A DNA stretch of 64,000 bases from Bog-473 sp963777485 (GTDB lineage Bacteria > Actinomycetota > Acidimicrobiia > Acidimicrobiales > RAAP-2): the NCBI GenBank assembly GCA_963777485.1, contig CAVZQP010000004.1:434001-498000 (forward strand), written 5' to 3'. Position numbers and translations under genes: made by a program. The notes beneath the pieces were generated by a model that searched no databases, had not been told where the DNA came from, and saw only the letters and a list, made by a program, of their open reading frames with translations. Each line of letters begins with the position of its first letter. Position 1 is the stretch's first letter. Of the stretch, positions 15,666 through 23,345 are shown piece after piece.

Positions 15666-17731
15666 GGATGGGACCCCTGGCTCGACACGCGGACGGGTGG
15701 TGTGATGGCCAGCCGGGTGCGATTGGTGACCGGGCTGCGACCGTCACGCGCGGCCGTTCGGCGGCTGGCGAAGGAGAGGCGCATGCCGGGGACCACCGCC
15801 ACGGCGAGCGCACCGAGTCCGAAGAACACGCCCTCGTACTTGGAGAACCACACGCTGGAGAAGGGCCGGTAGATCTTGACCACCTCGAAGAGCAAGGCTG
15901 CGATCACGGGCGAAAGGATGGGCTGGCTGCCGCAGATGGCGAGCACCGCGAGGAGCACGACCGAGTTGAAGTACCCGAACGGTCCCGTCGGCGTTCCACC
16001 GGCGGACTGTGTGACTCCAGCGATCAGCACGCCGCCCACCGCCGCGAGGCCGGCCGCGGCGCCGAAGACGTAGATCCGGGTCAGCCGCGTGTTGGCGCCG
16101 TGTGCCTCGAGCGCCAGGGGCGAGTCCGACATGCCGCGCAGGAGGCGGCCGAGCCTGCTCCGGCGGAGACCGATCACGGCCAAGGCACACAGGGCGGCGA
16201 CGACGAGAGCAACGAAGTAGTAGGCGCGGTCCGACGTGGCGTTGATGCCGAGCAGTTGGGGTCGCGGGATGCTGACGAAGTCGGATTGGCCGAACATCAG
16301 GAACGTCGGATAGATCAGGTTTTGCAATAGCAGCCCGAATCCGAACGTGGCGACCGCGAGGTAGACGCCTGAGAGCCGGAACGAGGGGATCGCAGCGAGC
16401 CACCCGGCCGCGACGGCGACGAGGACGGCGGAGGCCAAGGCGGCCAGCCAGGGCCATCCGGCGGCGGTGGCATGGCCGAAGGTCGAGGCACCGATGGCGG
16501 CGAAGGCCATCTGGCAGAGTGAGATCTGTCCCGACGTCCACAGCAGCAGTCCGAGCGAGATCAGGACGACGGCGAACCCGATGCCGGTGGTGTACTGGTT
16601 TACGTAGGCCGGTTCCACGATGTAAGGGATGGCCACGGCGAGACCGACTCCGACTAGTGCACCCGTCGCGAGGACGGGTGTCGGGAAGGTTGTGGCCGGC
16701 CGGATCTTGCGGACGGCGTCGGCACCCCTGGTGATCAACTTTGCCCGGGGCACGATCAGAAGAGCTGCTACTAGCACGAGGAACGGTATCTGCGTGTAGA
16801 GCTCGGCGAGCACGTGGTTCGTCTGACCCGCCAGCTTGTCGCTCATCACGTTCATGGTGATGCCGATGCCCATCGCAGCGGCGAGGGTGATCGGCAGGCT
16901 GCTGAATGCCCCCACCGCGGCGGCCCCGAACGCCGCGATGTAGACGAGGAGATAGATGTTGACGTCGATCCCGAGCGCAGGTGCCAGCAGCAGGCCGGAA
17001 ACCGAGATGAAGCAGGACCCGATGGCCCAGGCGTACCGGCGGACGACGACGGGATTGGTGGCCTCGAGCGCCAGGAGGGTAGGCGAGTCGACGACCGCGT
17101 GCATGGACACGCCGAGTCGGGTCCGCTTGAAGAAGAGATAGAGGCCGATGGTGGCTCCGACGGCCAAGGCGAACACGATGATCTGGCTGCCCAGGATCGT
17201 GACACCGAAGATGTGGAAGCCCTTGCTCGGCAGGAAGGAAGTGAACTGAATGGTCGCGACGCCGTAGATGCCGGTCAACACCGACTCGAGCAGCACGACC
17301 AGCGCGATCGTGGCGACGACCTTCATGGCCGCGGATGCACCCGTCAACCAGAACGCGATGCGCTCCAACAAGAGTGATCCGACCAGGCCGACCAGGATCA
17401 CGGCGAATAGCGCGGCGACCGGCCACGGGAGCCCGACGGTGTCCCGCAAGGAGTAGAAGACGTATGCCGATGCGGCCGCCTGGGCGCCGATTGCGAAGTT
17501 GAAGATGCCCGATGTCTTGTAGGTCAGGACCAAGCCGAGCGCGGCGAGCGCGTAGATCGAACCGTCTGCGATCCCGGTGACCACGTAGGGGCCCACCGAG
17601 AATGCGGCCGCGAGGAGGAGTCCGACGATCACCAGCGCGACAACCCCGCCCGCCTTCATCAACGCCCGAAGCGACAGGGTGGATGAGCCGTCGACGTCGC
17701 GGAACTGCAGCAGGGAGGACGAGCTGCTCAC
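15662..17731 (-). CDS. Fused LivH-LivM branched-chain-type ABC permease
   Basis: A 689-residue membrane protein joining two permeases that are usually separate. Roughly residues 1-330 are LivH-like (GIADGSIYALAALGLVLTYK, TSGIFNFAIGAQ) and roughly 340-689 LivM-like (LGLLLWTSGQISLCQMAFAA, SGVYLAVATFGFGLL). About 16-18 membrane segments are expected. The GTG at 17731 overlaps the stop of the upstream gene (GTGA). Fusion forces a 1:1 permease ratio. The second importer of the window (58291-60315) has the same fusion, so it is a lineage trait rather than an assembly error. Confidence 0.92.
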   Translation of the reverse strand: MSSSSSLLQFRDVDGSSTLSLRALMKAGGVVALVIVGLLLAAAFSVGPYVVTGIADGSIYALAALGLVLTYKTSGIFNFAIGAQAAASAYVFYSLRDTVGLPWPVAALFAVILVGLVGSLLLERIAFWLTGASAAMKVVATIALVVLLESVLTGIYGVATIQFTSFLPSKGFHIFGVTILGSQIIVFALAVGATIGLYLFFKRTRLGVSMHAVVDSPTLLALEATNPVVVRRYAWAIGSCFISVSGLLLAPALGIDVNIYLLVYIAAFGAAAVGAFSSLPITLAAAMGIGITMNVMSDKLAGQTNHVLAELYTQIPFLVLVAALLIVPRAKLITRGADAVRKIRPATTFPTPVLATGALVGVGLAVAIPYIVEPAYVNQYTTGIGFAVVLISLGLLLWTSGQISLCQMAFAAIGASTFGHATAAGWPWLAALASAVLVAVAAGWLAAIPSFRLSGVYLAVATFGFGLLLQNLIYPTFLMFGQSDFVSIPRPQLLGINATSDRAYYFVALVVAALCALAVIGLRRSRLGRLLRGMSDSPLALEAHGANTRLTRIYVFGAAAGLAAVGGVLIAGVTQSAGGTPTGPFGYFNSVVLLAVLAICGSQPILSPVIAALLFEVVKIYRPFSSVWFSKYEGVFFGLGALAVAVVPGMRLSFASRRTAARDGRSPVTNRTRLAITPPVRVSSQGSHP

Positions 17732-18270
17732 GGACGGCACACTCCGCAGGGGCGTCTGCCGGCTTCTTCGTGCTCCCGACGTGTCGCCGACGTCCAGCCC
17801 GTTCGGCCTGCCGCCAAGGTGCACTCGGGTCTGTGGAAGCGCTCCATGCCTCGGCCCGCGACGAACACGTCGTCCACGGTTCCCGCGGTCGCAGACGTCG
17901 AAAGTGGGCCGACCAGGACTGGTGCTGGGTCGGCGCTAGCGGTGCCCTCGGCGACGTCAGGCAGCAGGAGACGGCGGCGTTCACCGAGCGCCCGGCGACC
18001 GTGGAGTAGCCAGGCGAGGTTGCCCACGCCGGAGAGCAACAACCCGGCCAGCGCGGCGTCGAGGGGTCCGACCTGCTGTCCGAAGGTTGCCTCGCCGGCC
18101 GCGATGTACCACGCCACGGCGATCACGACGCCGCCCAGACCGGTCGTGATCGCCCAGCGCAACAGGTCCTCTGCGTCCCAGAGCAGCGGGCGCGCGGGAG
18201 CAGCCTGACGCGACGCGTCGATGGAGGAGGCTCTCGCCCGGAGCCGTGCGGGCGCGATCACTTCGGCCAT
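17728..18270 (-). CDS. Small membrane protein with C-terminal Cys/His (Ada-like) zinc motif
   Basis: A 180-residue protein with two predicted transmembrane helices (about 37-57 and 69-90), a polar linker and a C-terminal region FHRPECTLAAG...GRRPCGVCRP. His146, Cys150, Cys175 and Cys178 resemble the zinc site of the Ada N-terminal domain (HRPxC ... RPCxxCxP). Such modules bind zinc and sometimes sense thiol damage; here it would face the cytoplasm or exterior next to an ABC permease. It sits between a two-helix membrane protein (TGATG overlap) and the fused permease (GTGA overlap), so it is a bona fide operon member. Function unknown. Confidence 0.8.
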   Translation of the reverse strand: MAEVIAPARLRARASSIDASRQAAPARPLLWDAEDLLRWAITTGLGGVVIAVAWYIAAGEATFGQQVGPLDAALAGLLLSGVGNLAWLLHGRRALGERRRLLLPDVAEGTASADPAPVLVGPLSTSATAGTVDDVFVAGRGMERFHRPECTLAAGRTGWTSATRREHEEAGRRPCGVCRP

Positions 18271-18563
18271 CAGCCGACGGCGACCTCGTCTGCGGCCGGA
18301 CGTTCCTCGCGGAGGGCGTCCTCGATGCTGTCAAGCTTGCGCCATTCGTCGCGTAGGTCGGCGGAGAGCCACAGCGTCGCGCCGACGCCCAAGAGGAAGA
18401 TGCCGCCGATGCCACCCGAGATGATGTAGGGGAGCTGTCCCGCGGCGTAGGCAGACCCGCTGACGCCCACCCATCCGGCGAGCAGCGCGATCGCACCGGC
18501 GGCCACGAACACCCAGGCCAGGACCCGGTCCCACTGCAGGCGCAGCCACTTACCGATGTCCAT
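18270..18563 (-). CDS. Small two-helix membrane protein
   Basis: A 97-residue protein with a basic amphipathic start (MDIGKWLRLQWDRV), two membrane helices (about 14-36 and 43-66) and an acidic soluble tail (DLRDEWRKLDSIEDALREE). No family recognised. Located between the receptor lipoprotein and the Ada-motif membrane protein of an ABC importer operon; its stop overlaps the next ATG by one base. An accessory subunit of the transporter is a plausible but unproven role. Confidence 0.78.
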   Translation of the reverse strand: MDIGKWLRLQWDRVLAWVFVAAGAIALLAGWVGVSGSAYAAGQLPYIISGGIGGIFLLGVGATLWLSADLRDEWRKLDSIEDALREERPAADEVAVG

Positions 18564-18608
18564 TCGTTGCCTCCTTGTTTGGTCGTTGCAATCTCTTGAG
18601 TGCGCCCG

Positions 18609-20171
18609 TCACGACACGCACTGCGTGCCTCCGTTTTGTAGGTCCACGAACTGTCCGTTCTGCAGCGTCATGAGGAAGAAGCAATTCGAAGGCGTCGCCG
18701 CCGCGTTCTGGTTGAAGGTCAGGGGCGGAGCCAGGCCGCCGAGGTTGTTGTTCTTGATGCTCCACAGGCCCTGGAAGAACTGCGCCGACGTCGGGCTGGC
18801 GGTCAGGTCCTTGGCGGCCGCTACCGCCAGCATGCCCGCGGCCCATTCACCGGCGGTCGTGGCCGAACCTGCGAGTTGGGGGTCGTATTGCTTGACCGCC
18901 TGCTGGTAGGCCGCCTGCGCGGGCGTGAAGCCGTCCATCCACGGGAAGTTCGTCTGGCCCGCCAACAAGCCGTTGAGGTTGGGGTTCGATGCGAGGTTGG
19001 CCGTAATGGCCAGGCTGTCCCCGACGTAGAGCGGCTTGTACCCCTGGGCCGCGCAGTTGTTCGCCATCCGCATGAGGCTGTCCCCGTCGCCTGCGAAGTA
19101 GATGAAGGTGGCACCGGCTTGCTTGGCGTCGAGGCACTGAGCTGTGAAGTCGGGCTGGGTGATGCTGATCGATGACGAGTAGACGGTGGTGACGCCGGCC
19201 TGGCTGCCGCCACCCGGCTGGATCAGGCTCTGGATCCCGTTGGAGCAGGTCGGGTCCTCGACGCAGTAGACGACGCCCATCTTCGTGTAGCCCTTTGCGG
19301 CGGCCGCCTTGATCGTGAACACAGCCTGGTCGGACCCCACGTCACTCGAGCCCTGAGGGAACAGGACCGGGCTCTGCCACCAGGTCGTGCTGCTCGCGTC
19401 ACCGCCGATAACCGGGATGTTCTGCTGCTGCAGATACGACACGCTGGCCTGCACCGTCAGCGGCATGAGGTTGCCGACGAACGCGATGACGTGGTCCTGG
19501 CTGACCTCTTGCTCGACGTCGGAGACGCTGGTCGACGGGTCGGCGCCGTCGTCCTCGATGTAGACGTGGACGGGGTGGCCGTTCAGCCCGCCGTGCTGGT
19601 TGACGTACGCCTGCCAGACACCGATGGTCTGCTGCGCGCCTGAGAACACGGCGCCGATCACCCCGCTGTACGTGCCCACATTGCCGAGCGCGATCGTTGA
19701 ACCGTTCGAGGCCGATCCACCGCCGCCGGACGCTCCGCCGGAGCTCGCGGCCGTGCGTGCACCCGAGCTGCTCGTGCTCGCGCCCACTGAGCCCGATTTG
19801 CCGGTGGGCCCGCTGGCGAGCGCGCTCGATGAGCATTGGGTGGTTGAGGTCGTTGTCGAACTAGCACCGGATCCGCCCGCGGCCTTGGTCGTGGTGGTGG
19901 TCGACTTCCCAGTTCCGCCCGCCGGCTTGGTCGTGGTCGTGGCCGACGAGCACCCGGTGCCTCCCGCGCCCAGGGCCTGGGCCCCGGTGCCACCTGCACC
20001 GCTCGAACCTGTGACGCCACCCGAGCCGTGCACGATCGGCTTGTGGGCCGCTGCCTCTATGGCCGACTGCGGGAGCCGGCTCCCGCAGCCTGCGAAGAGC
20101 AGGGCGACGGTCGCGAGCGCGAGGGCGGCGACCAAGGACCGTTGTCCCAGCTCGCGTATGCGACGCGTCAC
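18609..20171 (-). CDS. ABC importer substrate-binding lipoprotein (branched-chain type) with long Thr/Ser/Gly stalk
   Basis: A 520-residue receptor. Residues 1-29 are a lipoprotein signal with lipobox LFAGC (Cys29). Residues about 30-165 are a low-complexity stalk with repeated TTTTK-(P/A)AGG units and two lone cysteines. The rest is a type I periplasmic-binding fold (NVGTYSGVIGAVFSGAQQTI, HVYIEDDGADPSTSV, AFVGNLMPLTVQAS). It should capture ligand outside the membrane for the fused LivHM permease. I chose the GTG at 20171, since it gives a proper signal peptide; an ATG further upstream does not. First gene of a nine-gene leftward operon. Confidence 0.9.
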   Translation of the reverse strand: MTRRIRELGQRSLVAALALATVALLFAGCGSRLPQSAIEAAAHKPIVHGSGGVTGSSGAGGTGAQALGAGGTGCSSATTTTKPAGGTGKSTTTTTKAAGGSGASSTTTSTTQCSSSALASGPTGKSGSVGASTSSSGARTAASSGGASGGGGSASNGSTIALGNVGTYSGVIGAVFSGAQQTIGVWQAYVNQHGGLNGHPVHVYIEDDGADPSTSVSDVEQEVSQDHVIAFVGNLMPLTVQASVSYLQQQNIPVIGGDASSTTWWQSPVLFPQGSSDVGSDQAVFTIKAAAAKGYTKMGVVYCVEDPTCSNGIQSLIQPGGGSQAGVTTVYSSSISITQPDFTAQCLDAKQAGATFIYFAGDGDSLMRMANNCAAQGYKPLYVGDSLAITANLASNPNLNGLLAGQTNFPWMDGFTPAQAAYQQAVKQYDPQLAGSATTAGEWAAGMLAVAAAKDLTASPTSAQFFQGLWSIKNNNLGGLAPPLTFNQNAAATPSNCFFLMTLQNGQFVDLQNGGTQCVS

Positions 20172-20381
20172 GCCTGGGGTGCCCTCGGTGCGTCCTGCGT
20201 CACGATGATGAGTTGTCCTCAATTGCCCCCCTACCAAGGCCCACCCGGGAAGAGAACTGTTCTTCTCTCGGTAAGAAAACACCCTTCTCCGACCGACCTT
20301 TCGGGTCGGGCCCACTACCGAGACGAACTGGGCCTTTGCAAGGTTGGAGGAGGGACGGTGCTCAGCCCGACCGCTGGTTCG

Positions 20382-20411
20382 TTGACGCTCTCAGCGGCCA
20401 CGTGCTAAGCA
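20382..20411 (+). promoter_or_regulatory. Candidate promoter of the P450 operon
   Basis: TTGACG (20382-20387) and TAAGCA (20406-20411) are separated by 18 bp. The -35 hexamer is good and the -10 weak. The -10 lies inside the first of two operator-like repeats, the geometry expected for TetR repression. Confidence 0.4.
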
Positions 20412-20442
20412 CTCGCTCAGCATCGCGCTGAGCACCCGCTCA
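20406..20442. promoter_or_regulatory. Tandem TetR-type operators upstream of the P450 gene
   Basis: TAAGC-ACTC-GCTCA (20406-20419) and the perfect inverted repeat TGAGC-ACCC-GCTCA (20429-20442) are two copies of one 14-bp element, 23 bp apart centre to centre. They overlap the candidate promoter and end 26 bp before the P450 start. The TetR encoded within the same operon (22506-23150) is the obvious candidate to bind them. Confidence 0.6.
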
Positions 20443-20468
20443 GCGCAAGTGGCCCGGAAGGAGCTGCC

Positions 20469-21752
20469 ATGGCGGACTACGAGTCGGTCGACTTCTTCAC
20501 GGACGAGTCGCTGAACGAGGATCCGTACCCCTATTTCGACCACCTACGGTCACAGTGCCCGATCCTCCCGACGGCGCACCACGGGGTCATGGCGGTCTCG
20601 GGATACGAGGAGGCCTCGCAGATCTACCTGAACAACGAGGACTTCTCTTCGTGCAACTCGGTCGTCGGCCCCTTTGCCACATTCCCGGTGCCGCTCGAGG
20701 GCGACGACGTGAGCGACATCATCGACGGCAACCGGGAAGCGCTGCCGATGTACGAGCACATGGTCACGATGGATCCGCCGCAACACACGCAGGAGCGCGC
20801 GTTGATCATGCGGTTGCTGACCCCGAAGCGGCTCAAGGAGAACGAGGCGTTCATGTGGCGGTTGGCCGACCGCCAGATCGACGAATTCGTCGCCGACGGC
20901 CACTGCGAATTCATCAAGGCCTACACGCAACCGTTTGCCATGCTCGTGGTGGCCGACGTCCTCGGCGTGCCAGAGTCCGACCACGAGCGCTTCCGCGAGG
21001 GCTTCGGGCTCAGCTCGACTCCGGGCAAGCTCGGGACCGAGCAGAAGGGGATGTCCAACAACGCCCTCTTCTGGCTCGACGACTACTTCGCACGGTACAT
21101 CGAGGACAGGCGGAACAACCCCCGCGGTGATGTCCTGAGCGACCTCGCTCTCGCGTCCTATCCGGACGGAACCACGCCCGACATCACCAACCTGGTGCGA
21201 ACGGCCACCTTCCTCTTCGCCGCCGGCCAGGAGACGACGGCTCGGCTGCTTGCGGTCGGCTTGAAATACCTTTCGGAATATCCCGAGCTCCAAGACGAGT
21301 TGCGCGCGCACAAGGACCGCATCCCCGGGTTCATCGAAGAGGCCCTGCGCATCGAGAGCCCGGTCAAGGCTGATTTCCGGATGTCCCGCCGGCACGTCAA
21401 CGTCGCCGGCGTCGATATCGCCCCGGGCACGCCGGTGATGTTGCTGAACGGCGCGGCCAACCGTGACCCGCGGCTTTTCGAGTGCCCCGAAGAGTTCCGG
21501 ATAGACCGCCCCAATGCCAAAGTTCACATCGCGTTCGGGCGTGGTGTCCATGCCTGCCCCGGCGGCCCGTTGGCGCGGGCGGAAGGCCGGGTGAGCATCG
21601 AGCGCATCCTCGACCGGATGCACAACATCCGGCTTTCCGAGGAACATCACGGGCCGCCATCGGCCCGCCACTTTGAATACGAGCCGACCTGGGTGCTGCG
21701 CGGCCTGCACGAGCTCCACATCGAGTTCACGCCGGCGGAGGTGTCCAAGTGA
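20469..21752 (+). CDS. Cytochrome P450 (class I, soluble)
   Basis: A 427-residue P450: I-helix FLFAAGQETTARL, the ExxR motif in EEALRIESP and the heme-binding loop FGRGVHACPGG with proximal Cys363. It monooxygenates an organic substrate using electrons from a ferredoxin. The last gene of this operon encodes a 3Fe-4S ferredoxin, its likely partner. The next gene, an SDR, could oxidise the resulting alcohol. The ATG is preceded by GGAAGGAGCTGCC. A second, distinct P450 lies at 42547-43746. Confidence 0.95.
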   Translation: MADYESVDFFTDESLNEDPYPYFDHLRSQCPILPTAHHGVMAVSGYEEASQIYLNNEDFSSCNSVVGPFATFPVPLEGDDVSDIIDGNREALPMYEHMVTMDPPQHTQERALIMRLLTPKRLKENEAFMWRLADRQIDEFVADGHCEFIKAYTQPFAMLVVADVLGVPESDHERFREGFGLSSTPGKLGTEQKGMSNNALFWLDDYFARYIEDRRNNPRGDVLSDLALASYPDGTTPDITNLVRTATFLFAAGQETTARLLAVGLKYLSEYPELQDELRAHKDRIPGFIEEALRIESPVKADFRMSRRHVNVAGVDIAPGTPVMLLNGAANRDPRLFECPEEFRIDRPNAKVHIAFGRGVHACPGGPLARAEGRVSIERILDRMHNIRLSEEHHGPPSARHFEYEPTWVLRGLHELHIEFTPAEVSK

Positions 21753-22495
21753 GCTCCCGGGTCGCAGTGGTCACCGGTGCCGCATCCGGCATCGGCGAGG
21801 GCGTTGCCCGACGACTCGCTGCCGACGGGCATGCGGTGGCCCTGCTCGACTTCGACGGGGACGGCGTACGCCGGGTTGCGGCCGTCTTGACCGGCCAGGG
21901 TCATACCGCCGCCGCCTTCGAGGCCGACGTGGCCGACCGCGACGCGCTCGAGCGCGTGTACGACCTTGTCCGCCATGACCTCGGTCCGGTGACCATCGTG
22001 GTGACGAGCGCGGGCATCGAGGCCTTCGACCCGATTTCCGCCATCTCGGCCGAGAAATGGGACCGCGTCCTTGCCGTCAATCTGACCGGGACGTTCACCT
22101 GCCTGCAGCTGGCCGTGCCCGACATGGTCGAGGCGGCCTGGGGGCGCATCGTCACCATCTCCTCGTCGAGCGCCCAGTCCGGCGCGCCGAACATGGCGCA
22201 CTACGTCGCGTCGAAAGGGGGTGTCATGGGGCTCACCAAGGCCTTCGCCCGTGAGTTGGCCCACCACGGCATCACGGCGAACACGATCCCTCCGACGATC
22301 GTGGACACGCCGATGGCCCGCAAGGGCGAGACCGAGGGCCACGTGCCCAGCATCGACGTCCTGAGCAAGATGATCCCGCTTGGGCGGGCAGGCACTCCCG
22401 ACGACATTGCGAGCGCCTGCTCGTACCTGTGCTCCGACGAGGGCGGCTACATAACCGGCCAGGTCATCGGCGTCAACGGCGGCATGTACATCTGA
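21749..22495 (+). CDS. Short-chain dehydrogenase/reductase
   Basis: A 248-residue classical SDR with TGAASGIGEG, SAGIEAFD, TISSSSAQSG, the catalytic YVASKGG and IPPTIVDTPM. The GTG start overlaps the P450 stop by four bases (GTGA), so hydroxylation and dehydrogenation are probably coupled. It is a paralogue of the SDR at 6304-7047. Likely converts the P450-made alcohol to a ketone with NAD. Confidence 0.93.
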   Translation: MSSRVAVVTGAASGIGEGVARRLAADGHAVALLDFDGDGVRRVAAVLTGQGHTAAAFEADVADRDALERVYDLVRHDLGPVTIVVTSAGIEAFDPISAISAEKWDRVLAVNLTGTFTCLQLAVPDMVEAAWGRIVTISSSSAQSGAPNMAHYVASKGGVMGLTKAFARELAHHGITANTIPPTIVDTPMARKGETEGHVPSIDVLSKMIPLGRAGTPDDIASACSYLCSDEGGYITGQVIGVNGGMYI

Positions 22496-22505
22496 GGGCC
22501 GTCTT

Positions 22506-23150
22506 GTGAGTACGACCGCTCGACGAATAGGCACCGAGACCTCGAAGACGCGCGGCGTCCTCCTCGATGCCGCCGAGCGCCTCATGCTCGAAGAGGGGTA
22601 CGCCGGCGTCACGTCGCGTCGCATCGCGGCCAGCGCCGGCTTGAAACCCCAGCTCGTCCACTACTACTTCAGGACGATGGACGACCTGTTCCTGGCTCTG
22701 TTCCGCCGCCGGGCAGATCAGGGCCTCGAGCGCCAGATCCGTGCCCTCGATTCGGCACAGCCGCTGTGGTCGCTCTGGGACCTCAGCCGGGACCAACGCG
22801 GGACCGCGTTGACGATGGAGTTCACCGCCCTCGCCAACCATCGCAAGGCCATTCAGGCCGAGCTCTCGGCCTCGGCCGAGCGGTACCGGGCCGGGCTGCT
22901 CGAGGCGTTCCGGTCGGTGTTGACGCGTTACGACATCGATCAGACGGCGTACCCGCCGGTCGTGTGTGCGGTTCTGCTGACGAGCATCTCGACCTTTCTC
23001 GTCATCGAGCAGGCAATGCTCGGGATGTCCACCGGGCACGCCGAGACCGTCGCCTTCGTGGAGGACCTCATCCGGCGCCTCGAAGGGGACCGCCTCCTTG
23101 CGGCGGACGTAGCATCTGTGTTCCCGATCAAACCGGAAGGGCAGCATTGA
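22506..23150 (+). CDS. TetR family regulator embedded in the P450 operon
   Basis: A 214-residue TetR protein with the HTH at about residues 33-55 (GYAGVTSRRIAASAGLKP, then QLVHYYFRTMDDLFLALF). The GTG at 22506 lies 11 bp after the SDR stop. It is transcribed with the P450, SDR and ferredoxin genes, so it would regulate its own operon, probably through the tandem operators at 20406-20442. Its stop overlaps the ferredoxin ATG (TGATG). Confidence 0.92.
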   Translation: MSTTARRIGTETSKTRGVLLDAAERLMLEEGYAGVTSRRIAASAGLKPQLVHYYFRTMDDLFLALFRRRADQGLERQIRALDSAQPLWSLWDLSRDQRGTALTMEFTALANHRKAIQAELSASAERYRAGLLEAFRSVLTRYDIDQTAYPPVVCAVLLTSISTFLVIEQAMLGMSTGHAETVAFVEDLIRRLEGDRLLAADVASVFPIKPEGQH

Positions 23151-23341
23151 TGCGCGTAGTCGTCGATTTCGACCAGTGTGAGAGCAACGCCCTCTGCATG
23201 GGCATCCTCCCCGAGGTGTTCGAGGTGCGCGACGACGACTTCCTCTACGTCCTCGACGAGAACCCCCCTGAGGCCTTGCGCGACAAGCTGATGGAAGCAG
23301 TGCGGGCCTGCCCGAAGAACGCCATCTCCATCGAGGATTGA
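23150..23341 (+). CDS. 3Fe-4S-type ferredoxin, P450 redox partner
   Basis: A 63-residue ferredoxin with Cys10, Cys16 and Cys54 as cluster ligands (FDQCESNALC and ACPKNAI) and PEVFEVRDDDF in between. The variable position between the first two cysteines is Asn13 instead of Cys, so a 3Fe-4S (or unusual 4Fe-4S) cluster is expected, as for other actinobacterial P450 ferredoxins. The ATG overlaps the TetR stop. No ferredoxin reductase is encoded in this operon; the partial FNR-like gene at the left edge is a possible donor. Confidence 0.93.
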   Translation: MRVVVDFDQCESNALCMGILPEVFEVRDDDFLYVLDENPPEALRDKLMEAVRACPKNAISIED

Positions 23342-23345
23342 CGGA

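Larger units (their letters stand above)
20172..20468. other. 297-bp divergent intergenic region
   Basis: Between the lipoprotein receptor gene (leftward) and the P450 gene (rightward). It holds a CCGACC-N5-GGTCGG hairpin near 20290-20310, an 11-bp palindrome AGAACTGTTCT at 20253-20263 and, close to the P450 gene, tandem operator-like repeats. No small gene is convincing here. Confidence 0.6.

Noticed and set aside
20253..20263. AGAAC-T-GTTCT palindrome as a KstR (steroid regulator) site.
   Set aside because: KstR sites have a two-base spacer between AAC and GTT; here it is one. The symmetric sequence may still be an operator, but not demonstrably KstR.
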